Shown here in pieces: positions 17,852-28,200 of a stretch of 64,000 nucleotides of DNA. Made by a program: the position numbers and the translations under genes. The stretch is from Pirellulales bacterium. GTDB lineage: Bacteria; Planctomycetota; Planctomycetia; Pirellulales; Lacipirellulaceae. The notes beneath the pieces were generated by a model. The model worked only from the letters and a program-made list of their open reading frames with translations. It was not told where the DNA came from and made no database searches. The stretch covers positions 1-64,000 of the forward strand of contig JANQOF010000036.1 of assembly GCA_028279215.1 (NCBI GenBank). The letters are read 5' to 3'. Positions within the stretch are counted from its first letter, which is position 1, and each line of letters opens with the position of its first letter.

Positions 17852-18922
17852 CTAAGCCATGACCGTGTTCGAGTATCCGGCCCTTTCCTGCACAAGCTGT
17901 GCATCCTGATGGCTACCGGCGAAGATGATGATGTCGCCGGATTCGAATTGGTCGGATCCTCGCGGTCGCACCATGATTCTTCCGCAAACCCGACGGATGG
18001 CAACAAAGACGACGTTGTCGGCTTCGCACCCGAACTCCTGAACCGTCTGTCCCACTAGCGTCGACCGCTCATGGACCGCGGCTTCGCCCAGCTCGAACTG
18101 GCCTTCCATGTCGTCGCCGCTCATGATGCGCGTCAAATGGGGCCGAAGCAGTGCGCTGGCAGCCGAGCGACCTGCCATCTCGTGGGGCGAGACGGTTGTC
18201 GTCGCACCGGCATGTTTTAGCTTTCGAGCCGATTCTGCGGTTTCGGCTCGGGCCACCACCAGGCAGTGGTTGTTCAATTGACGGGCAGTCACGGTGATGA
18301 ACATGTTCTCCGCGTCTGAATCGACCGCGCACACAACTCCGCGCGCTCGCTGAACGCCAGCACTGCGTAGCACGTCGTCGTCACTTGCCCGCCCTTGGAG
18401 TACGAGTTGGCCGTCTTCGTGGGCAAGTTGAACTCCTGGGTCATGGTGTTCGATAACAACGCATGCGACTCCGTCGTGGTTCAGTTCCGCACAAATCGCC
18501 CGCCCCATTCGGCCGTAGCCGCAAACAATGATGTGGTCGTTACAGTCTTCGATGTTGCGTCGCATTTTTCTTCTCCGCGCCCCTTCTTCGTCGGTGGCTA
18601 TTTGAACCAGGGTACTAAGCGAGTAGGTAAACGTGCCAATTCCGCACAACAATAGCAGTGCCGCGACGCCTTCCCCCAGCGGAGAGACTCCGAGGTCGCC
18701 GTACCCGACCGTAGTAATCGTAATAAGTGTGAAGTACAGGCACCGCCACAGTGTCCAGTCTTCAGTGACGTAGAATGCGATCGTGCCAAAACAACCCACC
18801 GCCGACAACAGCGCAAGGCAACGCAGCACGGCGTCGAAGTGGTTGTCTTGAGTTGCGCGGTATTGCACGGTGGGGGACCTGAGCGAGATTGAAATGCTCC
18901 GCCCAACACTACGTTGCCGCAC
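17852..18922 (-). CDS. Potassium channel with RCK/TrkA-N domain
   Basis: This 356-residue protein is a two-helix K+ channel. The first helix (CLALLSAVGCFGTIAFYV) is followed by the pore with the selectivity filter TTVGYGD and a second helix (GVAALLLLCGIGTFTYSLSTL). A cytoplasmic RCK domain follows, with the Rossmann motif CGYGRMGRAICAEL near residue 145, and an RCK-C/TrkA-C part at the end. Channels of this build tetramerise and gate with nucleotide or Ca2+ binding to the RCK ring. The start is GTG at 18922. No transporter partner is adjacent; the gene stands alone between a 1-kb gap and the SecA-like gene. Confidence 0.93.
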   Translation of the reverse strand: MRQRSVGRSISISLRSPTVQYRATQDNHFDAVLRCLALLSAVGCFGTIAFYVTEDWTLWRCLYFTLITITTVGYGDLGVSPLGEGVAALLLLCGIGTFTYSLSTLVQIATDEEGARRRKMRRNIEDCNDHIIVCGYGRMGRAICAELNHDGVACVVIEHHDPGVQLAHEDGQLVLQGRASDDDVLRSAGVQRARGVVCAVDSDAENMFITVTARQLNNHCLVVARAETAESARKLKHAGATTTVSPHEMAGRSAASALLRPHLTRIMSGDDMEGQFELGEAAVHERSTLVGQTVQEFGCEADNVVFVAIRRVCGRIMVRPRGSDQFESGDIIIFAGSHQDAQLVQERAGYSNTVMA

Positions 18923-19042
18923 TGGGATCTTTGCGTAGCAGCGACGCGGAATGCGGTTTCCAATCCAGCACTATTGATAGAATAATCCGCACGATCCCCC
19001 GATTGGGGTGAGACCAACCCTGCTCGCGAGAGTGATCCTCGA

Positions 19043-20995
19043 TTAGCCCGCAGTATCGAGGTAGGGGTCTTGGCTCATCTGGCGCTGCATCTTTTGGCGC
19101 TCTTTCTCGAAGTACAGCATTACTTTTCGGTCGTGGAAGTGCTTGCGTTCAACCTTCTGCTGGGCTCGGCGAAACAACGACTCGTATCCGGTCAACGCAC
19201 CATCCCATCTCTCGCCAGCGGCTTGGAGTGCCTTGTACTTCTTGGGACCCAATCCGAGGAGTAGAATCTCGTCGTCGAGTGCGAGAAACTGGCGGTAGGT
19301 GCCGGGGTCGCCTTGGCGACCACATCGTCCGATGAGCTGCCGGTCGATCCGCTGCGATTCGTGCAGCTCGGTGCAGACTACATGTAGCCCCCCGAGTTCT
19401 TCGACGCCTTCTCCCAGTTTGATGTCCGTTCCTCGGCCAGCCATATTCGTGGCTACCGTGATCTTTCTTTGTTGGCCTGCTGCGGCAACGATTTCCGCCT
19501 CCTTGGCGATGTGTCGCGCGTTGAGCACCGTGTGCTCTAGACCACGTTCTCCTAGCAACCGCGACACGATCTCGCTCTTATCGATCGACCGCGTTCCAAC
19601 CAGCACCGGGCGGCCTTTTTCGTGCTCGACTAAGACATCTTCGACAATGGCCCGCCACTTGGCGTCCGATGTTCCGTATACCTCGGTAGGCAACTGTTTG
19701 CGAATGGGTGGACGGTTGGTGGGGATGGGCAGTACATGAGTCTTGTAGATCTTGCGAAGCTCCCGCGCGCTGCTCCGCGCCGTTCCGGTCATACCAGTCA
19801 GACGCGCGTAGCGTAGGAATAAGTCCTGGATCGTGATTCGGGCTGCCTGATTGGTCTCGAACGTCACCTCCACGTTTTCTTTGGCCTCGACCGCCTGATG
19901 GATGCCCGCGCGCCACTTTCGGCCTTCGGCAAGCCTTCCGGTAAACTCATCAACAATCACGATTTCGCCATCGCGAACAACATAGTGCCGATCGAGAATC
20001 ATCTCACGACCTACTTTGACGGCTCGTTCGACGTATTCATAGATGGTCGAAAGCGGCAGTTTGTCAGTCGCCGGTGGCTTCGGAAGTTCGCGAACCAGCC
20101 TGCGGCCATCGAGTGTGAGGTCGACTCGTTTCTCCTTGTGGTCATACTCGTAGTGGTCGTCTTCCTCAAATCGTGGCGCAACCTCTGCGGCCCAGCTATA
20201 CGCCTCGGCGGCGATTTTCTCGTCCTCTCCAGGCAAGGCACTAATGATGAGCGGCGTACGGGCTTCGTCGATCAGAATGCTGTCCGCTTCGTCCACCAGC
20301 ATGAAATGCAGTTCACGCTGGACGGGTTTCTCTTGTGCAATCGCTTCGCCACCGAGCATCTCGCCGAATAAGTCGCGATGCCCTTCATCAATCCTCCGTT
20401 TGAGCAGCCGGTCGCGCAAAAAGTCGAAACCCATCTCATTGGCTGTGCCGTAAGTGACGTCGCATGCATACGCTTTTCGGCGTTCGACCTGAGGTTGCTG
20501 ACTCTGGATTACCCCAACCGTCATACCCAAGGCCTCGTACAACGGTTGCATCCAGTCGGCATCGCGTTTGGCCAGATAATCGTTGACCGTTGCCAAATGG
20601 GCACCCTTGCCTTCGAGGGCCGCCAGGTACATTGGCAACGTGGCAGTCAGGGTTTTGCCTTCGCCCGTTTGCATTTCGGCAATCGAGCGATGGTGGACCG
20701 CGGCACCGCCGAGCAACTGGACGTCAAAGTGCCGCATCCCCAATTTGCGACGCCCCGCTTCGCGTACTAGCGCAAAGGCCTCGACCAACAGGCGATCGAG
20801 CGATTCGCCACTGCGGGCCCGATAGCGTAGTGAAAGACTCTCCTTGCGGACTTCGTACTCGCTAAGTCCCTGCAGCCCGGACTCTCGAGCGGCGACGGCC
20901 GGCACGTATCTCGACCATTGCGCGAGGAGTCGACTGGTGGGGCCTCCAGCCACCGCCTGTAGGTTTCGAGTAAGTCCCTGAGGGATCGCGGACAC
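19043..20995 (-). CDS. Short SecA paralogue (SecA2-like translocase ATPase)
   Basis: SecA drives protein export through SecYEG. All ATPase and preprotein-binding motifs are present: Walker A AEMQTGEGKT near residue 107-115, Walker B LVDEADSILIDEARTP, DEFTGRLAEGRKW, GMTGTA, TNMAGRGTDIKLG and IGRCGRQGDPG. The protein stops after about 650 residues (SecA of Escherichia coli has 901), so the helical wing, most of the helical scaffold and the C-terminal zinc linker are absent. That length and the lack of nearby sec genes suggest an accessory SecA2-type protein rather than the housekeeping one. It starts with GTG. The client proteins are not evident. Confidence 0.88.
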   Translation of the reverse strand: MSAIPQGLTRNLQAVAGGPTSRLLAQWSRYVPAVAARESGLQGLSEYEVRKESLSLRYRARSGESLDRLLVEAFALVREAGRRKLGMRHFDVQLLGGAAVHHRSIAEMQTGEGKTLTATLPMYLAALEGKGAHLATVNDYLAKRDADWMQPLYEALGMTVGVIQSQQPQVERRKAYACDVTYGTANEMGFDFLRDRLLKRRIDEGHRDLFGEMLGGEAIAQEKPVQRELHFMLVDEADSILIDEARTPLIISALPGEDEKIAAEAYSWAAEVAPRFEEDDHYEYDHKEKRVDLTLDGRRLVRELPKPPATDKLPLSTIYEYVERAVKVGREMILDRHYVVRDGEIVIVDEFTGRLAEGRKWRAGIHQAVEAKENVEVTFETNQAARITIQDLFLRYARLTGMTGTARSSARELRKIYKTHVLPIPTNRPPIRKQLPTEVYGTSDAKWRAIVEDVLVEHEKGRPVLVGTRSIDKSEIVSRLLGERGLEHTVLNARHIAKEAEIVAAAGQQRKITVATNMAGRGTDIKLGEGVEELGGLHVVCTELHESQRIDRQLIGRCGRQGDPGTYRQFLALDDEILLLGLGPKKYKALQAAGERWDGALTGYESLFRRAQQKVERKHFHDRKVMLYFEKERQKMQRQMSQDPYLDTAG

Positions 20996-21083
20996 TTGGC
21001 GGCGGCGTGCGAGGACGGGGGCGAAGACTGAACGGTCTACGAATTGTACCCTAAGCGATGTGTGAGGCTAAGTCGTCGACAGG

Positions 21084-22136
21084 CTAGCCTGGCATGACTC
21101 GCAGTGTCGGTGTTGCCGATTCGGAGGTACTGTCACCAAAAGGCGGCCGCGCTGAGCCGCGTGGGCGAAATCCGTCCGTTGCGTTCGGAACGGCGGTCGG
21201 TGGGGCTGGAGCGAGCGTGGGTGGAGCGTACCCTGACGGGGGAATTACCGTCGTCTGTACACCGCCTCCGGCCATGCCGACTTGATAGCTGGTAGTGTGG
21301 ATGCTGCCCGGTATCACGTCCTCGCGGACCCGTTGCTCGGCACCGGGAACTCGAATGCGCGGTGTGGTGGTTTGCTGTTGAGCTGGGATCGGCTGCTGAA
21401 TGAGTGACGGAGCTTGAGGAGTTACTTGTGGGTTGCGGAACAACTCAGAAGCTGCAGGGTCGGAGGAGACGGGATTGAGGGTAACCTCTGGCGAGGGAGC
21501 CGCAACCGGCGGCCAATTGGTGACCAATGGCGCGGTGTTTGGTGGCGACTGTGGCTCACGGAACACCGTAGGGGTGGGCGCGGTACCGGCCTGTTGCGAT
21601 GCGGCCACCGTGGGCTGCGACGCAATAGGAGTTGCCGGCTGTGAAGCTAACGGGTCCGCAGTAGTTGTTGGCAGCGCGGCGAATCGTACGCTCTCATCGT
21701 CTGAGGGAACCCGAACGACCGCCTCAGCACTCGAGCCGGGGTTGATGACGTGAGGCGGTACTGGTGTCGACTGGCGGGCGGTAAACGCTGCATCCGGCGG
21801 AATGGGCGTGATGTCGTCCGAAGGAGACAGGCTTGCCCCAGGGTGTGCCGCATGGGGCACTCCGTTCGGTACTTGCGGAATGGTGTTTCCGGGATAATAC
21901 GGCTGTGCCGTACCTGCGGCCGGGATCCGCGAAGGTGGAGGCGGAACGCGGTCGGCAGACAGGAACGGATTGGGTATCGAGGTCTGCTGAGAACTGCGGC
22001 ACCCTGGTCCGCACACTAGTGCCGCCAGCAACATCACCAAGGAAGCCTTGCCGAGTCGATGGCTGCTCAGCGCAGCTTTCCGAATTGATATGGGCGAATC
22101 CATCTCCCAAGCCATCGGCAGGATCCTTTCTGCCAT
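21084..22136 (-). CDS. Proline-rich lipoprotein, function unknown
   Basis: The 350-residue protein carries a lipoprotein signal (SLVMLLAALVCGPGCRSS), with the lipobox cysteine near residue 46. The rest is low-complexity, rich in Pro, Thr, Ser, Ala and Gln, with no recognisable domain, and is probably extended at the cell surface or in the periplasm. The ATG at 22136 is used; ATG at 22103 is another option and gives a more compact signal. It lies behind the small exported protein gene on the same strand. Confidence 0.65.
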   Translation of the reverse strand: MAERILPMAWEMDSPISIRKAALSSHRLGKASLVMLLAALVCGPGCRSSQQTSIPNPFLSADRVPPPPSRIPAAGTAQPYYPGNTIPQVPNGVPHAAHPGASLSPSDDITPIPPDAAFTARQSTPVPPHVINPGSSAEAVVRVPSDDESVRFAALPTTTADPLASQPATPIASQPTVAASQQAGTAPTPTVFREPQSPPNTAPLVTNWPPVAAPSPEVTLNPVSSDPAASELFRNPQVTPQAPSLIQQPIPAQQQTTTPRIRVPGAEQRVREDVIPGSIHTTSYQVGMAGGGVQTTVIPPSGYAPPTLAPAPPTAVPNATDGFRPRGSARPPFGDSTSESATPTLRVMPG

Positions 22137-22330
22137 GCGCAGTTAGTCAGCGAATGATTGGTATGACAAGTCGGCTGCCAAGTCCTAATGCAGTCGGCGT
22201 GCAGAGCGAACCCTTCGAGCACAACCCCAGTTCGAATCACACACGAAGGGAGCATCGCGGAATCCCACCACAGTGTCCAGGCCGATTTCGGACGACCAGT
22301 CCGCCGGCCCACTGCGTGCTCCCCAGGTTG

Positions 22331-22792
22331 CTAGCGTCCTGCGTCGGCAAGCGATGCGTCGATCACATAGGGATTGAACACAACCTGCGGCCCAGAAGGC
22401 GCCGGAGCGGCTACCGTCGACTCGCTAGCGTCATTCCCCTTAGCCGGTTTGCCGCTGTCGGGGACATGCGGATTATTGATCGTTAGTGGCGCCGCCGGTT
22501 CGAAGATCTCCGGCGTGGCGAAGTGTGGCGGGTAGGCAAATGGCGAGTGGCCGTAGGTTCGAGGTACTGGGTGACTGTAGTACACCGGTGGGTGGGCAGC
22601 GAAGTAAGGGACGCGGTAGTCGCTGTAGCGATCGAGCCCGTTGTAGAGCCCGCCGATGCCGATGCCATATGCCAAACCATATCCGCAGTCGTACCCACCA
22701 TAACCCGCGCATCCACCCTGTGCATTGGCTTGGGACGCGACGGTGGAACCGAGGACGAATGCGAAAGCGACGAACGAAAGACGAGCCAGCAT
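22331..22792 (-). CDS. Small exported Gly/Tyr/Pro-rich protein
   Basis: The 153-residue product starts with a clear signal (MLARLSFVAFAFVLGSTVASQANA) and continues with Gly/Tyr-rich sequence (CAGYGGYDCGYGLAYGIGIGGLYNG) and a Pro/Tyr/His-rich middle (YFAAHPPVYYSHPVPRTYG). This composition resembles planctomycete surface or cell-wall proteins of unknown role. The start at ATG 22792 fits the signal directly; the longer track frame adds 56 residues without features. It is divergent from queG with about 160 bp between. Confidence 0.7.
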   Translation of the reverse strand: MLARLSFVAFAFVLGSTVASQANAQGGCAGYGGYDCGYGLAYGIGIGGLYNGLDRYSDYRVPYFAAHPPVYYSHPVPRTYGHSPFAYPPHFATPEIFEPAAPLTINNPHVPDSGKPAKGNDASESTVAAPAPSGPQVVFNPYVIDASLADAGR

Positions 22793-22952
22793 AGTAGTAG
22801 ATCTCTCAGCGGGGGGTGGGGTAGGGGGAGGGCAATCGAAAGCCTCTATTTCCACGCTAATCAGGCCACCGTCGTCTCGCAACCAAATTCGCGTCGATGC
22901 CGGAAATTCTAGGGGTTTTTGCCTTGCCGCACAGGCTCGGTACAATGGCCGC

Positions 22953-24086
22953 GTGGACACAATCGCCCTTACTCAGTGGATCAAACAACAGGCCCTGGAC
23001 GTAGGCTTTTCGTCGGTTGGTATTGCGCCAGCGGTCGATGTTGCGGGTGCGGCTCGGTTGGATGAGTGGCTGTCTGCCGGCTACGCCGGGACGATGACCT
23101 ATCTGGCCGACCGGCGCGACGCCTATCAACATCCCAATAGCGTGCTGGACGGCGTCCGGAGTTTGGTGATGATGACGCTCGACTACCGAAACGCGCGTTC
23201 TAAGCAGCCGCCACCTGGCTATGGGCGCGTCAGCCGTTACGCATGGGGGGGCGCCGACTACCACGATATCATCCACTCGAAGCTCCAACGGTTTGCGTCC
23301 GACATGTCGACCCGCGTGCCAGGAGCCAAGGTGCGCGGCGTAGTCGACACGGCTCCGTTGCTCGAGCGAGAATTTGCCCAACTGGCGGGACTGGGGTGGA
23401 TTGGCAAGCACTCGCTGTTACTCAACCGACAGCAGGGCAGTTGGTTCTTTCTCGCTGCTTTGCTAACCGACATTGAACTGGTGTGCGACGCGCAACCTGT
23501 GCCGGATCACTGCGGCACTTGCACGGCTTGTCTGGATGTTTGTCCAACAGGTGCTTTTCCGCAGCCCTATATGCTCGATGCGTCGCGCTGCATCAGCTAC
23601 CTGACCATCGAACGTCGCGATCCTGTTCCCAACGACTTGCGAGGCGGCATGGGCGAGTGGGTGTTTGGTTGCGACCTCTGCCAAGACGTATGCCCGTGGA
23701 ACAGCAAGTCACCAGAGTCGACCGAACCCGGATTCTTGCCGCTTGACGATCTGAACCCGATGGAACTTGCCGGTCTGTTCTCACTCGACGACGAAGCGTT
23801 CCGGAGCCGATTCCGGCGCACGCCGCTATGGCGGCCAAAGCGGCGCGGCCTGTTGCGTAATGCGGCGATCGCGTTGGGCAATCGGCCTGTGCAACGGGCC
23901 ATGCCGGCCTTGATAAGCGGCCTCAACGACGAAGAATCGCTAGTTCGAGGCGCGTGCGCCTGGGCACTAGGGCACTACGGCGAAGCGGCCCGTTCGCCGC
24001 TTGTAGTGCGGGCCGGCGTGGAATGCGACCCACAAGTGCGGGACGAAATAGCAGCCGCTGTCGAGGTGCTCTCCAGGCAGGCGTGA
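22953..24086 (+). CDS. queG: Epoxyqueuosine reductase (QueG)
   Basis: QueG reduces epoxyqueuosine to queuosine in certain tRNAs, using cobalamin and two [4Fe-4S] clusters. Two ferredoxin-type cysteine clusters are visible: CGTCTACLDVCPTGAF near residue 190 and CDLCQDVCPWN near 240, with a CISYLTIE motif between them. The last 70 residues are HEAT-like repeats (ALISGLNDEESLVRGACAWALGHYG), normal for the family. The start is GTG at 22953, giving 377 residues; the extra N-terminus in the track has no family match. A dihydrouridine synthase follows 46 bp behind, giving a small tRNA-modification pair. Confidence 0.94.
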   Translation: MDTIALTQWIKQQALDVGFSSVGIAPAVDVAGAARLDEWLSAGYAGTMTYLADRRDAYQHPNSVLDGVRSLVMMTLDYRNARSKQPPPGYGRVSRYAWGGADYHDIIHSKLQRFASDMSTRVPGAKVRGVVDTAPLLEREFAQLAGLGWIGKHSLLLNRQQGSWFFLAALLTDIELVCDAQPVPDHCGTCTACLDVCPTGAFPQPYMLDASRCISYLTIERRDPVPNDLRGGMGEWVFGCDLCQDVCPWNSKSPESTEPGFLPLDDLNPMELAGLFSLDDEAFRSRFRRTPLWRPKRRGLLRNAAIALGNRPVQRAMPALISGLNDEESLVRGACAWALGHYGEAARSPLVVRAGVECDPQVRDEIAAAVEVLSRQA

Positions 24087-24132
24087 CTTTGGCGGTTGAC
24101 CGACCGCGACGCGATTCGAAAAAATAGCGGGC

Positions 24133-25200
24133 ATGACTCCCCCGCTTCCCAAGCTCAAAATTGGTTCTCTGAGACTGGATTTCCCGGTGGTTCAGGCGGC
24201 GCTTAGTGGCTACAGCGACTCGCCAATGCGGGTGATCGCCCGCCGACTAGGCGCGCCTTACACCCTTTGTGAGGTGATGCTCGACCAGTTCCTGGTGGCA
24301 TTCAAGAAGCGAGAACGCACAAGCCACTTCTTGCACATCGCCGACGAAGAGCCACCGGTTGGCGGACAACTCATGGGCGCCGAACCGGAGCAGTTTGGCG
24401 CCGCGGCGCTCCGTTTGGTGGAAGCTGGTTTCGACGTGATCGACATCAACTTTGGCTGCCCCGTGAAGAAAGTGCTTGGTCGATGCCGAGGGGGATACCA
24501 TCTGGGCCAGCCGAACGTTGCGTTAGAGATCGTTTCTCGAGTTCGGGATGCAGTTCCTGATGCGATCCCCGTGACGGTGAAGATGCGCCGTGGAATTGAC
24601 GATTCGGACCTGTGTCGCGAACAGTTCTTTGAGATATTCGACGGCGCCTACCAGCGAGGCGTTGCAGCGATCACCGTGCATGGGCGCACTGTACAACAGC
24701 GCTACGATGGCCCCTCGCGATGGGATTTTCTGCGCGAATTGAAGCGGTACGCAGGCGACCGAGTTGTGCTTGGCAGCGGCGACCTGTTTACCGCTGAGGC
24801 ATGCTTGGAGATGATCTCTTACACGGGTGTCGACGGTGTAACCGTCGCCCGCGGCGCGATTGGCAATCCGTGGATCTTTGCGCAAGTTCGTACGCTCGCC
24901 CGCGGCGCGCCGCTTCCTCCGCCCCCCTCGTTGTTCGAGCAAAAAGAAGTGATTGCTGAGCACTATCGGCTAGCAGAAGAGCTCTATGGCAAGGATCGCT
25001 GCGTGGCCACGATGCGAAAGTTCGCCATCAAGTACTCCCAGCTCCATCCACAACACTTAGGCGTACGGCAAGATTTCTGCACGGTGAAGGAGCCCGGCGC
25101 GTGGCGCCAGGTGCTCGCCAAGTGGTACGCGGCTGATGGGCCTGGTGTGCATCCGACTGTGGATGAACCGGCGCCTGTGATGGAAGCCGCCGCCTTCTAA
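24133..25200 (+). CDS. tRNA dihydrouridine synthase
   Basis: This FMN-dependent enzyme reduces uridine to dihydrouridine in tRNA. The TIM-barrel core shows VVQAALSGYSDSPMR near residue 20, DINFGCPVKKV with the catalytic Cys near residue 109, VKMRRGI near 153, ITVHGRTVQQRY near 180, GSGDLFT near 214 and GVTVARGAIGNPWIF near 237. The usual GxGAxLL after the catalytic motif is here LGRCRGGYHLGQP, a variant I regard as lineage-specific. Its 355 residues fit the DusB group. It follows queG on the same strand. Confidence 0.93.
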   Translation: MTPPLPKLKIGSLRLDFPVVQAALSGYSDSPMRVIARRLGAPYTLCEVMLDQFLVAFKKRERTSHFLHIADEEPPVGGQLMGAEPEQFGAAALRLVEAGFDVIDINFGCPVKKVLGRCRGGYHLGQPNVALEIVSRVRDAVPDAIPVTVKMRRGIDDSDLCREQFFEIFDGAYQRGVAAITVHGRTVQQRYDGPSRWDFLRELKRYAGDRVVLGSGDLFTAEACLEMISYTGVDGVTVARGAIGNPWIFAQVRTLARGAPLPPPPSLFEQKEVIAEHYRLAEELYGKDRCVATMRKFAIKYSQLHPQHLGVRQDFCTVKEPGAWRQVLAKWYAADGPGVHPTVDEPAPVMEAAAF

Positions 25201-25225
25201 ATTAGGCGTCTCCGGCGCGAGTGGT

Positions 25226-28200
25226 TTAGAAGCGAAGCCAATCGCGAACTCGATCGGTGATTCTAGGTGTAGGTTCCGACTTCTCTTCAGAATCGTTCAC
25301 CAAACCTGCATTGCCAGATCCTGGCGACGGTTGCTCGATCGCGGGCAGATACTCCAGAACGAATCGTGACCAATACGAATCTAGCAGCCGTTGGCAGTCG
25401 CGATACTGTCGTGCCTCGAGCGCCTGCCGTGGAGCTTTGACGTGTTGCACCAGCGCCAGCACTTGTTGGTCGGACTCCTCGGGATAGATGTTCAGCGGGT
25501 AGAGCAGGTCGTGCACCTGGAGTTGGTCAATCCACACCTCGCCCTCCCCGATAAGTTCGATTCGGATGCGCATCATTGCTTGTGAATCTAGAGCGAGATT
25601 GTCGACACCAAATTGATAGGCGTTCCACTGCTTCGCTCGATGATGTTCCAGCAGGGTGGTGGCTGGCAGCGTTACGTGAGGCGGGCGCAATGTGCCGCCT
25701 ACCTCCTCCATGAACAGCCGAAGTTCCGCGTCGGCGGACAGTCTTACGACTCGAACATATCCAGTGAGTGCCATTTGCCCCGTAGGTGGCGCGCGGAATG
25801 GTTGAGTTGCGATATACGCGCCGTCGCCCGCGCTGACGAGTTGTGCCGCCCTGTTGCCGTCGACACCCGGTGTAACGGTGGCTACGCCCGCAGGCGACTC
25901 CCATCCAACGGCAGTTCCGGATTCATTGATTTGCTCGAATGCCGTATTCAACACTTCCGAATAGGGAGCCAAGGTGTCTGGCTTTAAGTCCTGACGCTCT
26001 AGCGCGTCACACAACGCTCCGAGTCCGGACGTCGCGGCTTCACTAACCTGCACGTTTACGCCTGTCACCTTTACAGAGTCTGTTTCAAACTTGAGCGCCT
26101 GCGTCTCGTGCGGCGCCAGTTGAACCTTCCAAGCATGGCTACCGGCTTCGTACGATGCCGGTGGCGAGTCGGATTGTGAGTCGCTGGCCAGAACTCGGCC
26201 AGCGGTTCGCTCGGCAACATCTAGCGTGACGGTTGCCGTCACAGGCCACGGAAAGTCGTTGACTACGGCGGTCACGCAGCCACTCTGGAGCGGATATACA
26301 TGCGCGCTCACAGGTTGTGCGAATGCCTCGCTACTGGCGGATGCAGCGACTGCAGGAATCCGGCTCGCCAATCGCAGTTGGCGGCGACAAGCTTCATTCG
26401 CCAACGAACCGGGGCCAGCGGGACCCCCCACGACGATTGCTCCTGAGGCGCCGTCGAATAGCTGAGGAGTTAGTCGAGAGTTGCCTAGCTCGCCAATCGC
26501 GTCAAACACAATCGGCCAAACCGTGTGATCGGCGGCAAACTCCGCAGCAACGGGCGAGGCGACGTCGGTTGCGTGTTGCCAGCATACGCACGCGGCCGAC
26601 CGGGCGGAGTCTCCGGCTGCTCCGACGGAAAGCTGCATGGCTTGCGCCGCATCGGCCAGTGTAAGCCCACGGGTTACATGACGAGTCGATGACATCAGGA
26701 CGTTCGGCGTGTTGCGAAGCGACGACATATCAAGCCCGCGTTCGAGATACAGGTCGTCGAGATCTCGGTTCCCAGTTAGCCGCGGACGCACATCGAACTC
26801 GCGCGTGTCGAGAAGCCGTGGTGTAAGCAGCAGTACAGAGGCTTGCGGATCAGTTGAGCGGACATCGGCCGAAATGGCTTCAACGACCCTGGTGTTTTGC
26901 CTCGCCCGAAGCTCCAGCCAAGCCCGCCGCGTCGCCGCGTGGTCGAGTATCGATCTCGGTTGCCTAACCCAGCCGTCCAGTTTGGTAGCGTCTGCGCCGA
27001 TCAGCCTTGCCAACTGGGCTAGTCGTGCTTGAGTAATCCCGTACTCGGCTGGCGGCAAGGCAAGGTGCGACTCGCTGGTCAGTTCAAGTCCAATACCTGC
27101 AAACGCCGGGTGAGTGCTCGATCGCTGGATCAGTCGCCGGGCGATGCCGCGAATCTCGGCCGCCACGTCGGCGTGTGCCAAACGATAGTGCGGTGGTTGT
27201 GCGCCTCGGAAGTCGGTGCGGACGACGCGTCGGGGTTGCCTCTGCAAGTTGGTCCACACGGGGAATTCTTCGAGTGTTCGATAATCGTTTCGCCGGATTC
27301 CGGCTTCTACACCCGGCAGCGTGGCAGTGAATCGGAGCGTTGGAATCAATTGCAATCCGCGCCGACTAAGGAAGCGCAGCAATAGTTCGAGCGGTTCCGC
27401 GGCCGGCAGATCGGTGGTTCCACCACCGATCTGAGTGGTGTTGAGTACAGGAAGGTTGGGATGCTCGCCCAAATCAAAGGCCGCGCTGCCACCGTCCAGC
27501 ACATTGACCACCGCGGCGTTGTAACCTGATACCTCCAACATCACCGCTAGTCGTTCCGCCGCGTTGTAGAACGTTTGCCAGTCGTCCACTGGCGGCCTAC
27601 CATCGCGAGTGGGGAGACGCGAAGTAGTGCGCTCGAGAAGCGATGGCCAGTCAAAGTACGCGGCCACCATCCGCGTCTGGTTGTCGATCGACGGAGCGGC
27701 CGTAGTGGTGGGGCGAGCTATTCGCAGTCTAATCTTCCCATACTTGGCAAAATCCGTGCCACTACCGTTTTGAATGACCGCCATCGGCGATCGGGTTCGC
27801 GGCCAGAACAGATAGCGATAAGTTTGCACGCCAGGCTCGGTGCCAGTGGCGGCATCGACGAGTACCCCGCCACCTGGTCCCGTCGGAATGAGCTTGTCTG
27901 AGCTGTTGGGTTCGTACACACGCACGATTAGCTTTTGAGGTACGTCCGTTGGCAAGTCAACTTCCACTACGTGCGGCCGGCCTGGTTCGGCGCCGGGCAA
28001 TGGGTAGGCTCGCCAGGAAGGAGCGACGTTGCCGCCGGGCGACAGTTCTGCTAGCGGTTGCCCACGATGGGTCGATGTGCGGAACGGCTCGCTTGCCAGC
28101 GGTTGCGAAGTGATGTTGGCCAGGCGGTCGAGTCGCGTCCAGTCGGGTAACCGATTCCACCAACCTGGATTCGAAGGATCGATCTCAATCTGGGTCTTCC

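Noticed and set aside
17698-18006. 102-residue minus-strand frame at the end of the K+ channel gene
   Set aside because: It mostly overlaps the channel in another frame. The last 49 codons look mildly protein-like but there is no start, RBS or known motif.
22230-22241. GTTCGAATC as a possible tRNA T-loop
   Set aside because: The flanking bases do not pair as a T stem, and no acceptor or anticodon arm can be built around it.
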